Assembly: GCA_039934875.1 (NCBI GenBank)
Contig: JBDTLH010000059.1
Span: 1 to 10,891, forward strand
Length of the DNA: 10,891 nucleotides
Direction: 5' to 3'
Source: JBDTLH01 sp039934875
GTDB lineage: Bacteria; Acidobacteriota; Terriglobia; Terriglobales; Acidobacteriaceae
Below the pieces are notes generated by a model. The model had not been told where the DNA came from. It saw only the letters and a list, made by a program, of their open reading frames with translations, and did no database searches. Position numbers and translations under genes: made by a program. How positions within the stretch are numbered: position 1 is the first letter of the stretch; the number at the start of each line of letters is the position of its first letter. Of this stretch, positions 1 through 5,716 are shown piece by piece.

Positions 1-1
1 A

Positions 2-94
2 AGCGTCTTCCATGATGTGAAGGTTTTCGTCCCTGGTGCCAAAGAGAGCTTCCAGATTCGGCGTGATCTCGAGGTTCGTCCTGGTTCTCATTGA
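2..94 (+). CDS. C-terminal fragment of an unidentified protein (partial, cut by window edge)
   Basis: The reading frame starting at base 2 is open for 30 codons and ends in TGA at 92-94. The tail reads ...VKVFVPGAKESFQIRRDL and then EVRPGSH before the stop. Alternating beta-prone residues and a proline-glycine turn would suit the last strands of a beta-sandwich domain, but I recognise no family. The piece is short enough that an open frame could arise by chance, so the call is weak. Sequence upstream of the window would settle it. Confidence 0.3.
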   Translation, partial: SVFHDVKVFVPGAKESFQIRRDLEVRPGSH

Positions 95-543
95 GTGGTT
101 CGTCGTCCTCCGGACGGAGTGGTTGGAATAGGAAACAGTGTTTGAAGTGGACTGTAACTGGCGAGTTGAGGGATGCAGGCAGCGCCAATGGCGGAGGGAC
201 CCACCAGCATGACGCCACATCGTTTTTGCTTAACTCCGGCAAGCCGAAGCACTCTCATTGCGCGTAGAGTAGCCTGACTCCCCTCGCGAGTCAATGAAGT
301 TCTTATCAATTCACGACTATTCCTGGGTGCGTACCTCAAACCATCAAATTCCAGTAAGCTGCATTCTGTTAGCGAGGGGGACGCCTTCGTGGTGGGTTCC
401 GTGTTGCGCAATCTACAGATTAGATGCCGCACCTTCGCCTTAAGTGGCGTGGAATTCGGGTGTCGTGTCTCAGTTGAATATGTCGAGGGCAACCAGGCAG
501 TCCGGGAACAAAGCTATCTGCGCTCGTCCGACGGGTGCGCTAA
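95..543. other. 449-base stretch without a convincing gene
   Basis: Three frames are partly open but none resembles a known protein. A plus-strand frame runs from 278 to a TAA at 560-562 without an ATG; it reads plausibly near its end (ALSGVEFGCRVSVEYVEGNQ), so it could be the remains of a decayed gene. A 134-codon minus-strand frame at 88-492 has an arginine, threonine and serine rich composition and looks like noise. The stretch seems less GC-rich than its neighbours. I see no clear terminator or promoter in it. Confidence 0.4.
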
Positions 544-1032
544 TCAAAGCATCCTGCGATAAACAACAAATCCGGAGCGCTCCGCCATCCGGTCGTAGAG
601 TTGCATAGCGGCCCGGTTCGTCTCATGAGTGTGCCAGTACACGCGAGGCGATCCGGCGAGCCCGGCCTGCTCATAGACTCGGCTGATCAGGGCTCTCCCC
701 ACGCCGTTTCCGCGCGCCGTCTCAGCGGTGAACAAATCCTGCAAGTAGCAGATCGGCCCGATCGCCGTGGTGCTGCGGTGAAAGAGGTAGTGTGCAAGGC
801 CGAGCAGTTGGCCGTCACGCTCCGCAATCAGACCATGTATCGGCTCATAAGCATCGAAGAAGCGTGCCCAGGTCATGCGGGTGATCTCAGAGGCAAGAGC
901 GGTCGTGCCCGATCGGCCGTAGAACGCGTTGTAACCTTCCCACAAGGGCAACCATTGATCGTAATCCTGCCGGGTTACAGGACGGATGGAGATGTCACGA
1001 ACATTTCTCACCTTCCTGCACCTGCGAAGCAT
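544..1032 (-). CDS. GNAT-family N-acetyltransferase
   Basis: This is a cytoplasmic acetyl-CoA-dependent acyltransferase of the GNAT fold; the acceptor substrate cannot be read from the sequence. With the ATG at 1032 it has 162 residues, the usual size of a single GNAT domain. Strand beta-1 is ISIRPVTRQDYDQW (about residues 14-27). The acetyl-CoA pyrophosphate loop is R107-G-N-G-V-G112, following YLQDLFTAETA, and fits the (Q/R)xxGx(G/A) motif A. The end, from VYWHTHETNRAAMQLYDRM, matches the usual alpha-4/beta-7 region with the conserved Tyr. The frame extends upstream to 1107, but those residues do not align with the domain, so I chose 1032; its ribosome site is weak, and a GTG at about 1011, right behind an AGGAAG, is an alternative. 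It diverges from rpsT. The fold call is firm, the start is not. Confidence 0.85.
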   Translation of the reverse strand: MLRRCRKVRNVRDISIRPVTRQDYDQWLPLWEGYNAFYGRSGTTALASEITRMTWARFFDAYEPIHGLIAERDGQLLGLAHYLFHRSTTAIGPICYLQDLFTAETARGNGVGRALISRVYEQAGLAGSPRVYWHTHETNRAAMQLYDRMAERSGFVVYRRML

Positions 1033-1127
1033 AGCTTCACTCTGGCGCGAAACCGGCCGGGATGATTTTGTTGTTCCATTAAAGCACGAGTATACTGTGG
1101 CGACCATCTACAGGTGCTCGTCGTGTG

Positions 1128-1156
1128 TTGACCTGAGAGGCGCAATCCGATAGCAT
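1128..1156 (+). promoter_or_regulatory. Candidate sigma-70-type promoter of rpsT
   Basis: TTGACC at 1128-1133 (5 of 6 to TTGACA) is followed after 17 bases by TAGCAT at 1151-1156 (4 of 6 to TATAAT). Transcription would start near 1163 and give a leader of about 105 bases before the rpsT ATG. A second, less complete option lies upstream: TATACT at 1091-1096 with only a poor -35. Confidence 0.5.
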
Positions 1157-1174
1157 AAAGGCTCAAGTTCCAAA

Positions 1175-1236
1175 TCCCTCGGCTTACCAGTTTTGGTTTC
1201 TGTGCAAGGCTTCTCGTGTGTGCTAAGGCCGAGGGA
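1175..1236 (+). promoter_or_regulatory. Structured 5' leader of rpsT (long stem-loop)
   Basis: TCCCTCGGC at 1175-1183 is perfectly complementary to GCCGAGGGA at 1228-1236. The pairing continues inward as TTA (1184-1186) with TAA (1224-1226) around one bulged G (1227). Inside the loop, ACCA (1186-1189) can pair with TGGT (1194-1197) across GTTT, with the first A shared with the outer stem. The stem ends about 30 bases before the rpsT start and is not followed by a T tract, so it is not a simple terminator. S20 synthesis is feedback-controlled in Escherichia coli; a similar role here is inference. Confidence 0.5.
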
Positions 1237-1268
1237 CAAATACCCGAAAAGGAAGCAGAACCGTAGCA

Positions 1269-1538
1269 ATGGCAAATCACGTATCCGCGCTCAAACGCGT
1301 CCGTCAAACCGAGAAGAAAACGTTGCGTAACCGCATGAACACCTCGCGTCTGCGCTCCGCTCTGCGCGAACTGCGCACCGCCAGCGCCTCCGGCGACACC
1401 TCCAAAGCGCTCGCGGCATACAGCAAGACCACCTCGGTCATCGATAAAGCAGTCAAGCAGGGCGTCCTGCACAACAACACAGGGTCCCGCTACAAAAGCC
1501 GCCTCTCTGCCCGGGTTAAGGCGATCGAGAAGAAATAA
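1269..1538 (+). CDS. rpsT: 30S ribosomal protein S20
   Basis: S20 is a small basic helical-bundle protein that binds 16S rRNA early in assembly of the small ribosomal subunit. The 89-residue product begins MANHVSALKRVRQTEKKTLR and keeps the family pattern: the N-terminal NxxSAxKRxRQ segment, the RN-rich first helix, a middle helix with the variable SGDTSKALAAYSK segment, and the D-K-A-V-K-Q-G-V-L-H-x-N signature before a basic tail. Length is normal. The nearest purine-rich site (GGAAG at 1251-1255) is 13 bases from the ATG, wider than ideal. The gene stands alone with its own promoter, paired leader and terminator, as is common for rpsT. Confidence 0.97.
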   Translation: MANHVSALKRVRQTEKKTLRNRMNTSRLRSALRELRTASASGDTSKALAAYSKTTSVIDKAVKQGVLHNNTGSRYKSRLSARVKAIEKK

Positions 1539-1560
1539 GATTGCAGGATTTATAGAAGTG

Positions 1561-1586
1561 AAGCCGTCCCGCGTGGACGGCTTTTC
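1561..1586 (+). terminator. Rho-independent terminator of rpsT
   Basis: AAGCCGTCC (1561-1569) and GGACGGCTT (1575-1583) form a perfect nine-base-pair stem around a five-base loop CGCGT, running into TTTT at 1583-1586. It sits 22 bases after the rpsT stop. On the minus strand the stem lacks a T tract, so it should mainly serve rpsT. Confidence 0.88.
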
Positions 1587-1612
1587 TCCTTTAGCGTCAA
1601 GAGAGCTTCCAA

Positions 1613-2383
1613 TTAGCGTTGCTGCTTCTCGGCATAGCGGTCAGAGTCATCGCCATCCAGGTTGAGCCGCCGCCGCATCAGCAACGCGACCCCCAGCAGG
1701 CCTGTCCCCAATAAAGCAATGGTTCCCGGTTCGGGGACGGGCAGCACCGCTGCCGTCTCGGCCTCTCCCTTGCCGGGTGCAAAGACGATGTACTCCTGCG
1801 GTCCGGCATAAGGATTGTTAGGGTCGCCGAAGGGCGTCAGAAGCAAATAATCGCCAGTATCCACCTGCCCCAGATTGCCGCTCCACTGGGATTGCGCCAG
1901 ATAGCTGCTTGCCTGCTGATCATAACCCGCCACGCCCTCTACGGCCTGTGGCTGGAACAGCGCCCACAGTGCAAAATTGATGTCGGAGGCGTCTCCCGGA
2001 TGGCTGCCGAACTGCATCATCAGCCACGCTGCCTGATCATATTTCTCGCGCCCCGCTTCCGCCCCCCCATACTTCGTCTGGCCGAGCGACGCGAAGGTGT
2101 TGATCGTGCCGCCCCACGATTCCCCGATATACGTTTCATTGAGATAGCTGTCGCACGCGACTGCAACAGTGCCCGCCAATGTTCCCGCCCCTGCGCCTGA
2201 CACGTTCAGATAATAAGGATAGACGTACACGGAATGCGAGGGATCGGTCGCTCCGCCTACTCCGGTCAACGTGAATTGCACCGGATCGGCCAAGCCACAC
2301 ACCACCGCGATGCCGACCAACAATACCATGGGAAGGGATCTCTTCGCGAGGCCCAGCAAGCGGGAAGGTTCGAAAACTTTCAT
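1613..2383 (-). CDS. Exported PEP-CTERM surface protein
   Basis: The 256-residue product starts with a basic stretch and a hydrophobic export segment (about 18-32, LPMVLLVGIAVVCGLA). It ends with the exosortase sorting signal: V-P-E-P-G-T at 216-221, a hydrophobic helix to about 236, then R-R-R at 237-239. Such proteins are exported, cut near the PEP motif by an exosortase/archaeosortase-family enzyme and commonly tied to exopolysaccharide; no exosortase gene is in this window. The mature part has one Cys (77, in VACDSYLNE), a Gly-rich region and an AAWLM ... FALWALF pattern at 118-143. Seventeen residues follow the arginines, longer than the usual short tail. The ribosome site before the ATG is weak. 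It lies 71 bases behind the toxin gene on the same strand and converges on rpsT. Sorting class is well supported; role unknown. Confidence 0.85.
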   Translation of the reverse strand: MKVFEPSRLLGLAKRSLPMVLLVGIAVVCGLADPVQFTLTGVGGATDPSHSVYVYPYYLNVSGAGAGTLAGTVAVACDSYLNETYIGESWGGTINTFASLGQTKYGGAEAGREKYDQAAWLMMQFGSHPGDASDINFALWALFQPQAVEGVAGYDQQASSYLAQSQWSGNLGQVDTGDYLLLTPFGDPNNPYAGPQEYIVFAPGKGEAETAAVLPVPEPGTIALLGTGLLGVALLMRRRLNLDGDDSDRYAEKQQR

Positions 2384-2454
2384 GCTTGGCTTGTCGGCAC
2401 GCGCGAATTGTTCGTGAGGTTACCGCGGTGTACTCGAAAGTTTCTGGGACAGCC

Positions 2455-2880
2455 CTAGATTCCGATCCATGGATTCAGCAACTCTATGCCGAGGCGAGCG
2501 AAATCCTTGGTGTTGCGCGTCACCAACGTGCACTTCATCGCGTTGGCAGTAGCGGCAAAAAAGGCGTCCATGGCGGAAAGGGGCGTGCCTGCCTTCGTGC
2601 TCAGCGCCATCATTCTGCCCCAGGCGTTTGCGATCTCCGCATTCACCTCCACCAGTCGCCCGGCGAATCTCTGGGGCAGTTCTTCTTCCAGCCAGCTTTG
2701 CAGATGGGAGCGCCGTCTGCCTCCCGTCATCTGCTCGATTCCATGACGAATTTCCGCCAGCGTGATCACGCTCAAAAATATACGGTCTTCATCCGCCTCG
2801 GCCAGCCACTCGACTACTTTGATTTCAGGATGCGGCTTCACCCACTCGGAGACCACGTTGGTGTCCAGCAGAAAGCTCAC
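2455..2880 (-). CDS. PIN-domain toxin of the FitB/VapC type
   Basis: Metal-dependent PIN-domain ribonucleases of this type are toxins of type II toxin-antitoxin modules. The 141-residue product starts with GTG (SFLLDTNVVSEW...) and shows the acidic active-site set in the expected places: D6 in LLDTN, E43 in ITLAEIRHGIE, D105 in SAMDAFFAATA and D126 in VTRNTKDF. The C-terminal order TLVTRNTKDFARLGIELLNP is typical of FitB-like proteins. The frame is open further upstream to 2997, but that part lies inside the antitoxin gene and does not align. The GTG start overlaps the antitoxin TGA as GTGA, which suggests coupled translation. All catalytic acids are kept, so it should be active. The RNA target cannot be predicted. 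Confidence 0.93.
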   Translation of the reverse strand: MSFLLDTNVVSEWVKPHPEIKVVEWLAEADEDRIFLSVITLAEIRHGIEQMTGGRRRSHLQSWLEEELPQRFAGRLVEVNAEIANAWGRMMALSTKAGTPLSAMDAFFAATANAMKCTLVTRNTKDFARLGIELLNPWIGI

Positions 2881-3137
2881 AGCGAGATCTTTCTTCCTTT
2901 GTCCTTCGAGCGCTTGAACTCCAGCCCCGACCCGCGCAAGGGAGAAGCCGCGAGAAACTCCGCCAGGTTTCCCTTGCGTTTGGTCTTCCGCTCCCACTCC
3001 GCGGCGGAGACCATGACCACCACCTTGCGCCCGCCCCGCGTGATAGTCTGCGGTCCCTCTTGCAACGCCTGCTCGATCACCTGGCTAAGGTGTGCTTTGG
3101 CCTCTGCCACCGCCCAGCTGTTTGACTGGTCGATCAT
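2877..3137 (-). CDS. Phd/YefM-family antitoxin
   Basis: This is the partner of the PIN toxin just downstream; such antitoxins bind the toxin with their C-terminus and DNA with their N-terminal half, repressing their own operon. The 86-residue product starts MIDQSNSWAVAEAKAHLSQV, followed by a helix and the PQTITRGGRKVVVMVSAAEWE strand-helix unit that defines the Phd/YefM fold (residues about 8-50). The remaining 36 residues are basic, with FLAASPLRGSGLEFKRSKDK, matching the region that inserts into the toxin in this family. The ATG at 3137 has a strong ribosome site (GAGGAG, five bases upstream); the frame is open to 3245, but that extension would run across the promoter. The stop overlaps the toxin start by four bases. 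Confidence 0.92.
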   Translation of the reverse strand: MIDQSNSWAVAEAKAHLSQVIEQALQEGPQTITRGGRKVVVMVSAAEWERKTKRKGNLAEFLAASPLRGSGLEFKRSKDKGRKISL

Positions 3138-3150
3138 GGATTCTCCTCTA

Positions 3151-3176
3151 TGGTCAACATGGTCATTATAGTCCAA
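3151..3176 (-). promoter_or_regulatory. Promoter and candidate autorepressor operator of the toxin-antitoxin operon
   Basis: On the minus strand a perfect TATAAT lies at 3170-3165, giving a start near 3158 and a leader of about 20 bases. I find no good -35. Overlapping it are three similar elements at 9 to 10 base spacing on the plus strand: TGGTCA (3151-3156), TGGTCA (3160-3165) and TAGTCC (3169-3174). About one helical turn between copies is what repeated binding of a Phd/YefM repressor would use; that this is the operator is inference. Confidence 0.5.
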
Positions 3177-3184
3177 CTTATAAC

Positions 3185-3211
3185 AAAAGAGACGCCCATC
3201 AGGGCGGTCTC
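3185..3211 (-). terminator. Rho-independent terminator of the sigma-factor operon
   Basis: Read on the minus strand, GAGAC-C-GCCC, a TGAT loop and GGGC-GTCTC form a nine-base-pair stem (3211-3189) with one bulged base, followed by TTTT (3188-3185) and GTT. It lies about 85 bases after the stop of the PDZ gene, the last gene of the operon, and just ahead of the toxin-antitoxin promoter, so it insulates the two units. Confidence 0.78.
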
Positions 3212-3255
3212 GGACTTGGCTTGCCTTTGTCTCTGGCTTCACCAATCTTGCTTTT

Positions 3256-3282
3256 CTCCGTGTCCTCTGTGTTCTCGGTGGT
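3256..3282. repeat. Degenerate nine-base tandem repeat
   Basis: Three units follow each other: CTCCGTGTC (3256-3264), CTCTGTGTT (3265-3273) and CTCGGTGGT (3274-3282). They sit between the PDZ gene stop and the operon terminator. The consensus resembles a CTCTGTGTT/CTGTGGTG motif that I recall as common in intergenic DNA of environmental bacteria, Acidobacteriota among them; that recollection is unverified here. Confidence 0.5.
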
Positions 3283-3296
3283 GAAAGCCTTTGATC

Positions 3297-4400
3297 TTAT
3301 TGCAACTCTTGCAATTTCTTTTGCAACTCTTTGCTACTGCGCTCTATCTCCTTGCGCACCTCTTCCATCTGTTTGCGGAACGCGTCCGAGTTTACGGCTT
3401 TCAGTGCTTCGTTCCTGGCCACCAATTGGGCTTGCTCGATTTGCGGCTCCATGTCCCTGAGGGCGGCGTTCAGGCCGCTCATGTCGAGGTCCACGTCAAT
3501 GCCGAAATCTCCGTCGTTTAGCTGGCCCGAGTGTCTCCGCTCAGGCAGCTTAAGGACCAGTGTCTGCTCCCGCTTATCGCGCAGGATGCTCATGCTTACG
3601 TTGCCGCTCTTGCCCCTGAAGGCGCGCCGCAGAGCATTGCTTCCGCTCACCGGTTCGCCATTCAATTTGGTGATCACGTCGCCCGCCTTCAATCCCGCCT
3701 GCTCTGCCACCGAACCCTTCTCCACCGAGCGCACCAGCAAACCCTGGCCCTCTTTCGCCCCGAAGTATTGCGCCAGTTGCGGGGTCAGGCCCTCGGCAAC
3801 AATGCCTACTCTCGGCGTATAACCGCGCGAAAATCCCGCGAACGACGGAGCATCGAAAAACTCCGGCAAATCCGGCGGGTCCGGAGGTTCCGGGGGTTCC
3901 GGTATCATCGCCATCCGAGGCATCGTGCCGCTGAAGCTGAAGACGTGCGACATTCCAGGACGGCTTCCCATGGTCGCCTGCAACGTCATCGGCTGTCCTT
4001 CGCGTACGATGCCGAGCTGCATCGGGCGGCCCACCGGGGTCTCGCGAATCAGACGCCGGAACTGCTCTTCGCCTTCCACCGGCGTGCCATCGACGCTCAC
4101 CACCACGTCATGCGGACTCAACCCCGCCTTGCCCGCGGCGGCATCCTGGTCCACCAGCGTGATCTCTACCCCTTGCACGTTCTTGAGCTTGAGCGCGCTG
4201 GCGCGATCCGGCGTGATCTCCTCGATGTTGACGCCCAGATAAGGAGTTTGGCCACGCACTACATGCACCCTCGGCGCGGGCGGAGCTTTAGGCGCGACCG
4301 GAGCCACCGGCGTCTGCTGCCCCGCGGTCTCCGCCCCCCACGCACTCGCGCACAAGCAGAGCGTGAGTGCCGCCATAACCATATGTGATGACAATTTCAT
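3297..4400 (-). CDS. Exported protein with two PDZ domains and a C-terminal coiled coil
   Basis: The 367-residue product has a signal peptide (MKLSSHMVMAALTLCLCASA, cleavage near AWG-AE), a proline/alanine linker (30-44), PDZ1 at about 53-146 (PYLGVNIEEI ... GKAGLSPHDVVVSVDGTPV), a proline-rich hinge with repeated EPP/DPP (166-179), PDZ2 at about 197-287 (GLLVRSVEKGSVAEQAGLKAGDVI) and a charged heptad-like helix at about 335-367. Both PDZ parts are of the HtrA/DegP/S2P type that bind exposed C-termini of envelope proteins. No protease domain and no membrane helix other than the signal is present, so it is probably a binding or adaptor protein, not a DegP enzyme. The ATG at 4400 follows GGGGAG; a TTG two codons upstream is less likely. 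It is the last gene of the operon, about 47 bases behind the DUF4097 gene. Its role in sigma regulation is inferred from position. Confidence 0.85.
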   Translation of the reverse strand: MKLSSHMVMAALTLCLCASAWGAETAGQQTPVAPVAPKAPPAPRVHVVRGQTPYLGVNIEEITPDRASALKLKNVQGVEITLVDQDAAAGKAGLSPHDVVVSVDGTPVEGEEQFRRLIRETPVGRPMQLGIVREGQPMTLQATMGSRPGMSHVFSFSGTMPRMAMIPEPPEPPDPPDLPEFFDAPSFAGFSRGYTPRVGIVAEGLTPQLAQYFGAKEGQGLLVRSVEKGSVAEQAGLKAGDVITKLNGEPVSGSNALRRAFRGKSGNVSMSILRDKREQTLVLKLPERRHSGQLNDGDFGIDVDLDMSGLNAALRDMEPQIEQAQLVARNEALKAVNSDAFRKQMEEVRKEIERSSKELQKKLQELQ

Positions 4401-4416
4401 TTGCAACTCCCCATCC

Positions 4417-4458
4417 TGCTAATTGCTAATTGCTAATTGCTAACTGCTTACTGCTGCC
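4417..4458. repeat. Seven-base tandem repeat, six units
   Basis: Units of seven bases run without gaps: TGCTAAT three times (4417, 4424, 4431), then TGCTAAC (4438), TGCTTAC (4445) and TGCTGCC (4452). The array spans the gap between two genes of the sigma operon and reaches into the last codons of the DUF4097 gene, supplying its TAA stop. Such short arrays change copy number easily by slippage. Confidence 0.85.
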
Positions 4459-5713
4459 TCGCCCGTCGAATCATGATGTTCCCCGTCGTCGTGTGCAATT
4501 CGAGTGTCGGTCCGCCTCCGTTCAAGTTGCCCTCCGCCGAAACCTGCCCCGGCCCGAAGCCGCTTGATTGCGTAATCCGCAAGCCGCTGAAATCAGACTG
4601 AATCCCATGCCCGTTGGCAAAATCGATATTCGCGTCCACCTTGACCCCCAGATCGCTGGGCAAATAGACCACAATATCGCCTACCCCAGCCTCTAAATGA
4701 GAGGAGGTGAAATCGCTGCGCTTGCCCACGAACTCGACCGTAATGCCGCCGCTTCCGGTGGACGCTTTCATTCCCCGCTTCACGTTGTAGCACTGGATAA
4801 GCCCGGCGCCGGTCTCCGCCACTACGCCGCCGCCGGAGCGCAGCCGTATGCTGCCGCCGCCGGTCTCCGCCGCCACCTGTCCGCCGATATCTCCCAGATC
4901 GAGGCTGCCGCCGCCGGTTGACGCCTTGATCCCGCCGTGAACGGTCTTTACATTAAGATTGCCGGCGCCGGTCTCTACCACCAGATCACCATGCACGGTA
5001 TCGATATTTACGTTGCCCCCGCCGGTTCGAACCAACGCGTTGCCGCCTGCATTCGCCATCTCCACATTGCCGCCGCCGGAGCGCATTTCCACCGCGCCTT
5101 TCACCGTGCCGATATGCACGTTGCCGCCGCCCGATGATATATTCACATTCTCTCCGATGTCGTCGGTTTCGACCCTCCCACCGCCGGTCTCGATCTCGGC
5201 CCGTCCTTTGATATGCGAGACGTTGATGTCTCCGCCCCGGGTTGAGACTTTGACATCGCTGAGCTGGCTCGCGGAGACGATTGCGATCTGCACCGATCCG
5301 CGGCGCCACTCGCGGGAAGGCACATCTCCGGTAAAGACAAGCTGGCCCTCGCTGCGGGAGGCGCTGAAATGATAACTGTCGAAGAGCTGCCGCGCCTGTT
5401 CCTCTGAATTCGCGGAGACGCGCTTACGCACTGTGTAACGCACCGCGCCTGGGCCTGCTCCCTCTATATACCGCATCTCTCCAGAGCCGGGACCGGTCAC
5501 TGAGATCGATCCCAGATCGGCGCGCACACGGACCGCGTGGGCCGCCGCCATATCGCCGTTCGTCTCCTCCACCCAGTAGCCGCCTTCGCGATAGACCCGA
5601 GACTGAGGCGGAGCCTGGGCCTGCGCCGCCACCGCGAATCCCAACAGCAGCAGCGCCGCCCTCGCGCCGATTAAGGCCGTGCGCCGCGCCGAATTGTGCC
5701 TCTGCTTCGTCAT
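4448..5713 (-). CDS. Exported DUF4097-type repeat protein (putative beta-helix)
   Basis: The 421-residue product has a signal peptide (RRTALIGARAALLLLGFAVA, ending AQAQA near 34), an N-terminal beta-rich domain (about 38-155), then a strikingly regular region. Gly-rich turns (TGGG, SGGG or TGAG) recur with their first Gly at residues 177, 195, 213, 231, 249, 267, 285, 302 and 320, an almost exact 18-residue period, with short strands such as NVHIGTVKGAVEM between. This is the pattern of DUF4097 (annotated as putative adhesin), thought to form a parallel beta-helix. Residues 330-415 form a non-repeat cap ending TLELHTTTGNIMIRR. Only one Cys (308) is present and I see no membrane anchor, so it should be periplasmic or surface-located. 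It starts three bases after the anti-sigma stop, so the two are probably translationally coupled. Function is unknown; operon membership suggests an envelope role. Confidence 0.85.
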   Translation of the reverse strand: MTKQRHNSARRTALIGARAALLLLGFAVAAQAQAPPQSRVYREGGYWVEETNGDMAAAHAVRVRADLGSISVTGPGSGEMRYIEGAGPGAVRYTVRKRVSANSEEQARQLFDSYHFSASRSEGQLVFTGDVPSREWRRGSVQIAIVSASQLSDVKVSTRGGDINVSHIKGRAEIETGGGRVETDDIGENVNISSGGGNVHIGTVKGAVEMRSGGGNVEMANAGGNALVRTGGGNVNIDTVHGDLVVETGAGNLNVKTVHGGIKASTGGGSLDLGDIGGQVAAETGGGSIRLRSGGGVVAETGAGLIQCYNVKRGMKASTGSGGITVEFVGKRSDFTSSHLEAGVGDIVVYLPSDLGVKVDANIDFANGHGIQSDFSGLRITQSSGFGPGQVSAEGNLNGGGPTLELHTTTGNIMIRRARQQ

Positions 5714-5716
5714 CCT

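Noticed and set aside
88..492. 134-codon minus-strand frame
   Set aside because: Rich in Arg, Thr, Ser and Pro, with no domain, no ribosome site and no recognisable similarity; it looks like chance.
601..1065. Plus-strand frame opposite the GNAT gene
   Set aside because: Antisense shadow of a clear GNAT domain; its product has no recognisable motif.
1008..1472. Minus-strand frame across the rpsT gene
   Set aside because: Shadow of S20, which is certain, and it crosses the rpsT leader.
3531..4388. 285-codon plus-strand frame opposite the PDZ gene
   Set aside because: Very rich in Arg, His and Gln, the usual composition of an antisense frame in GC-rich DNA.
3297..4400. DegP/DegS-type serine protease
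   Set aside because: No trypsin-like domain with His-Asp-Ser; the protein is only PDZ domains, linkers and a coiled coil.
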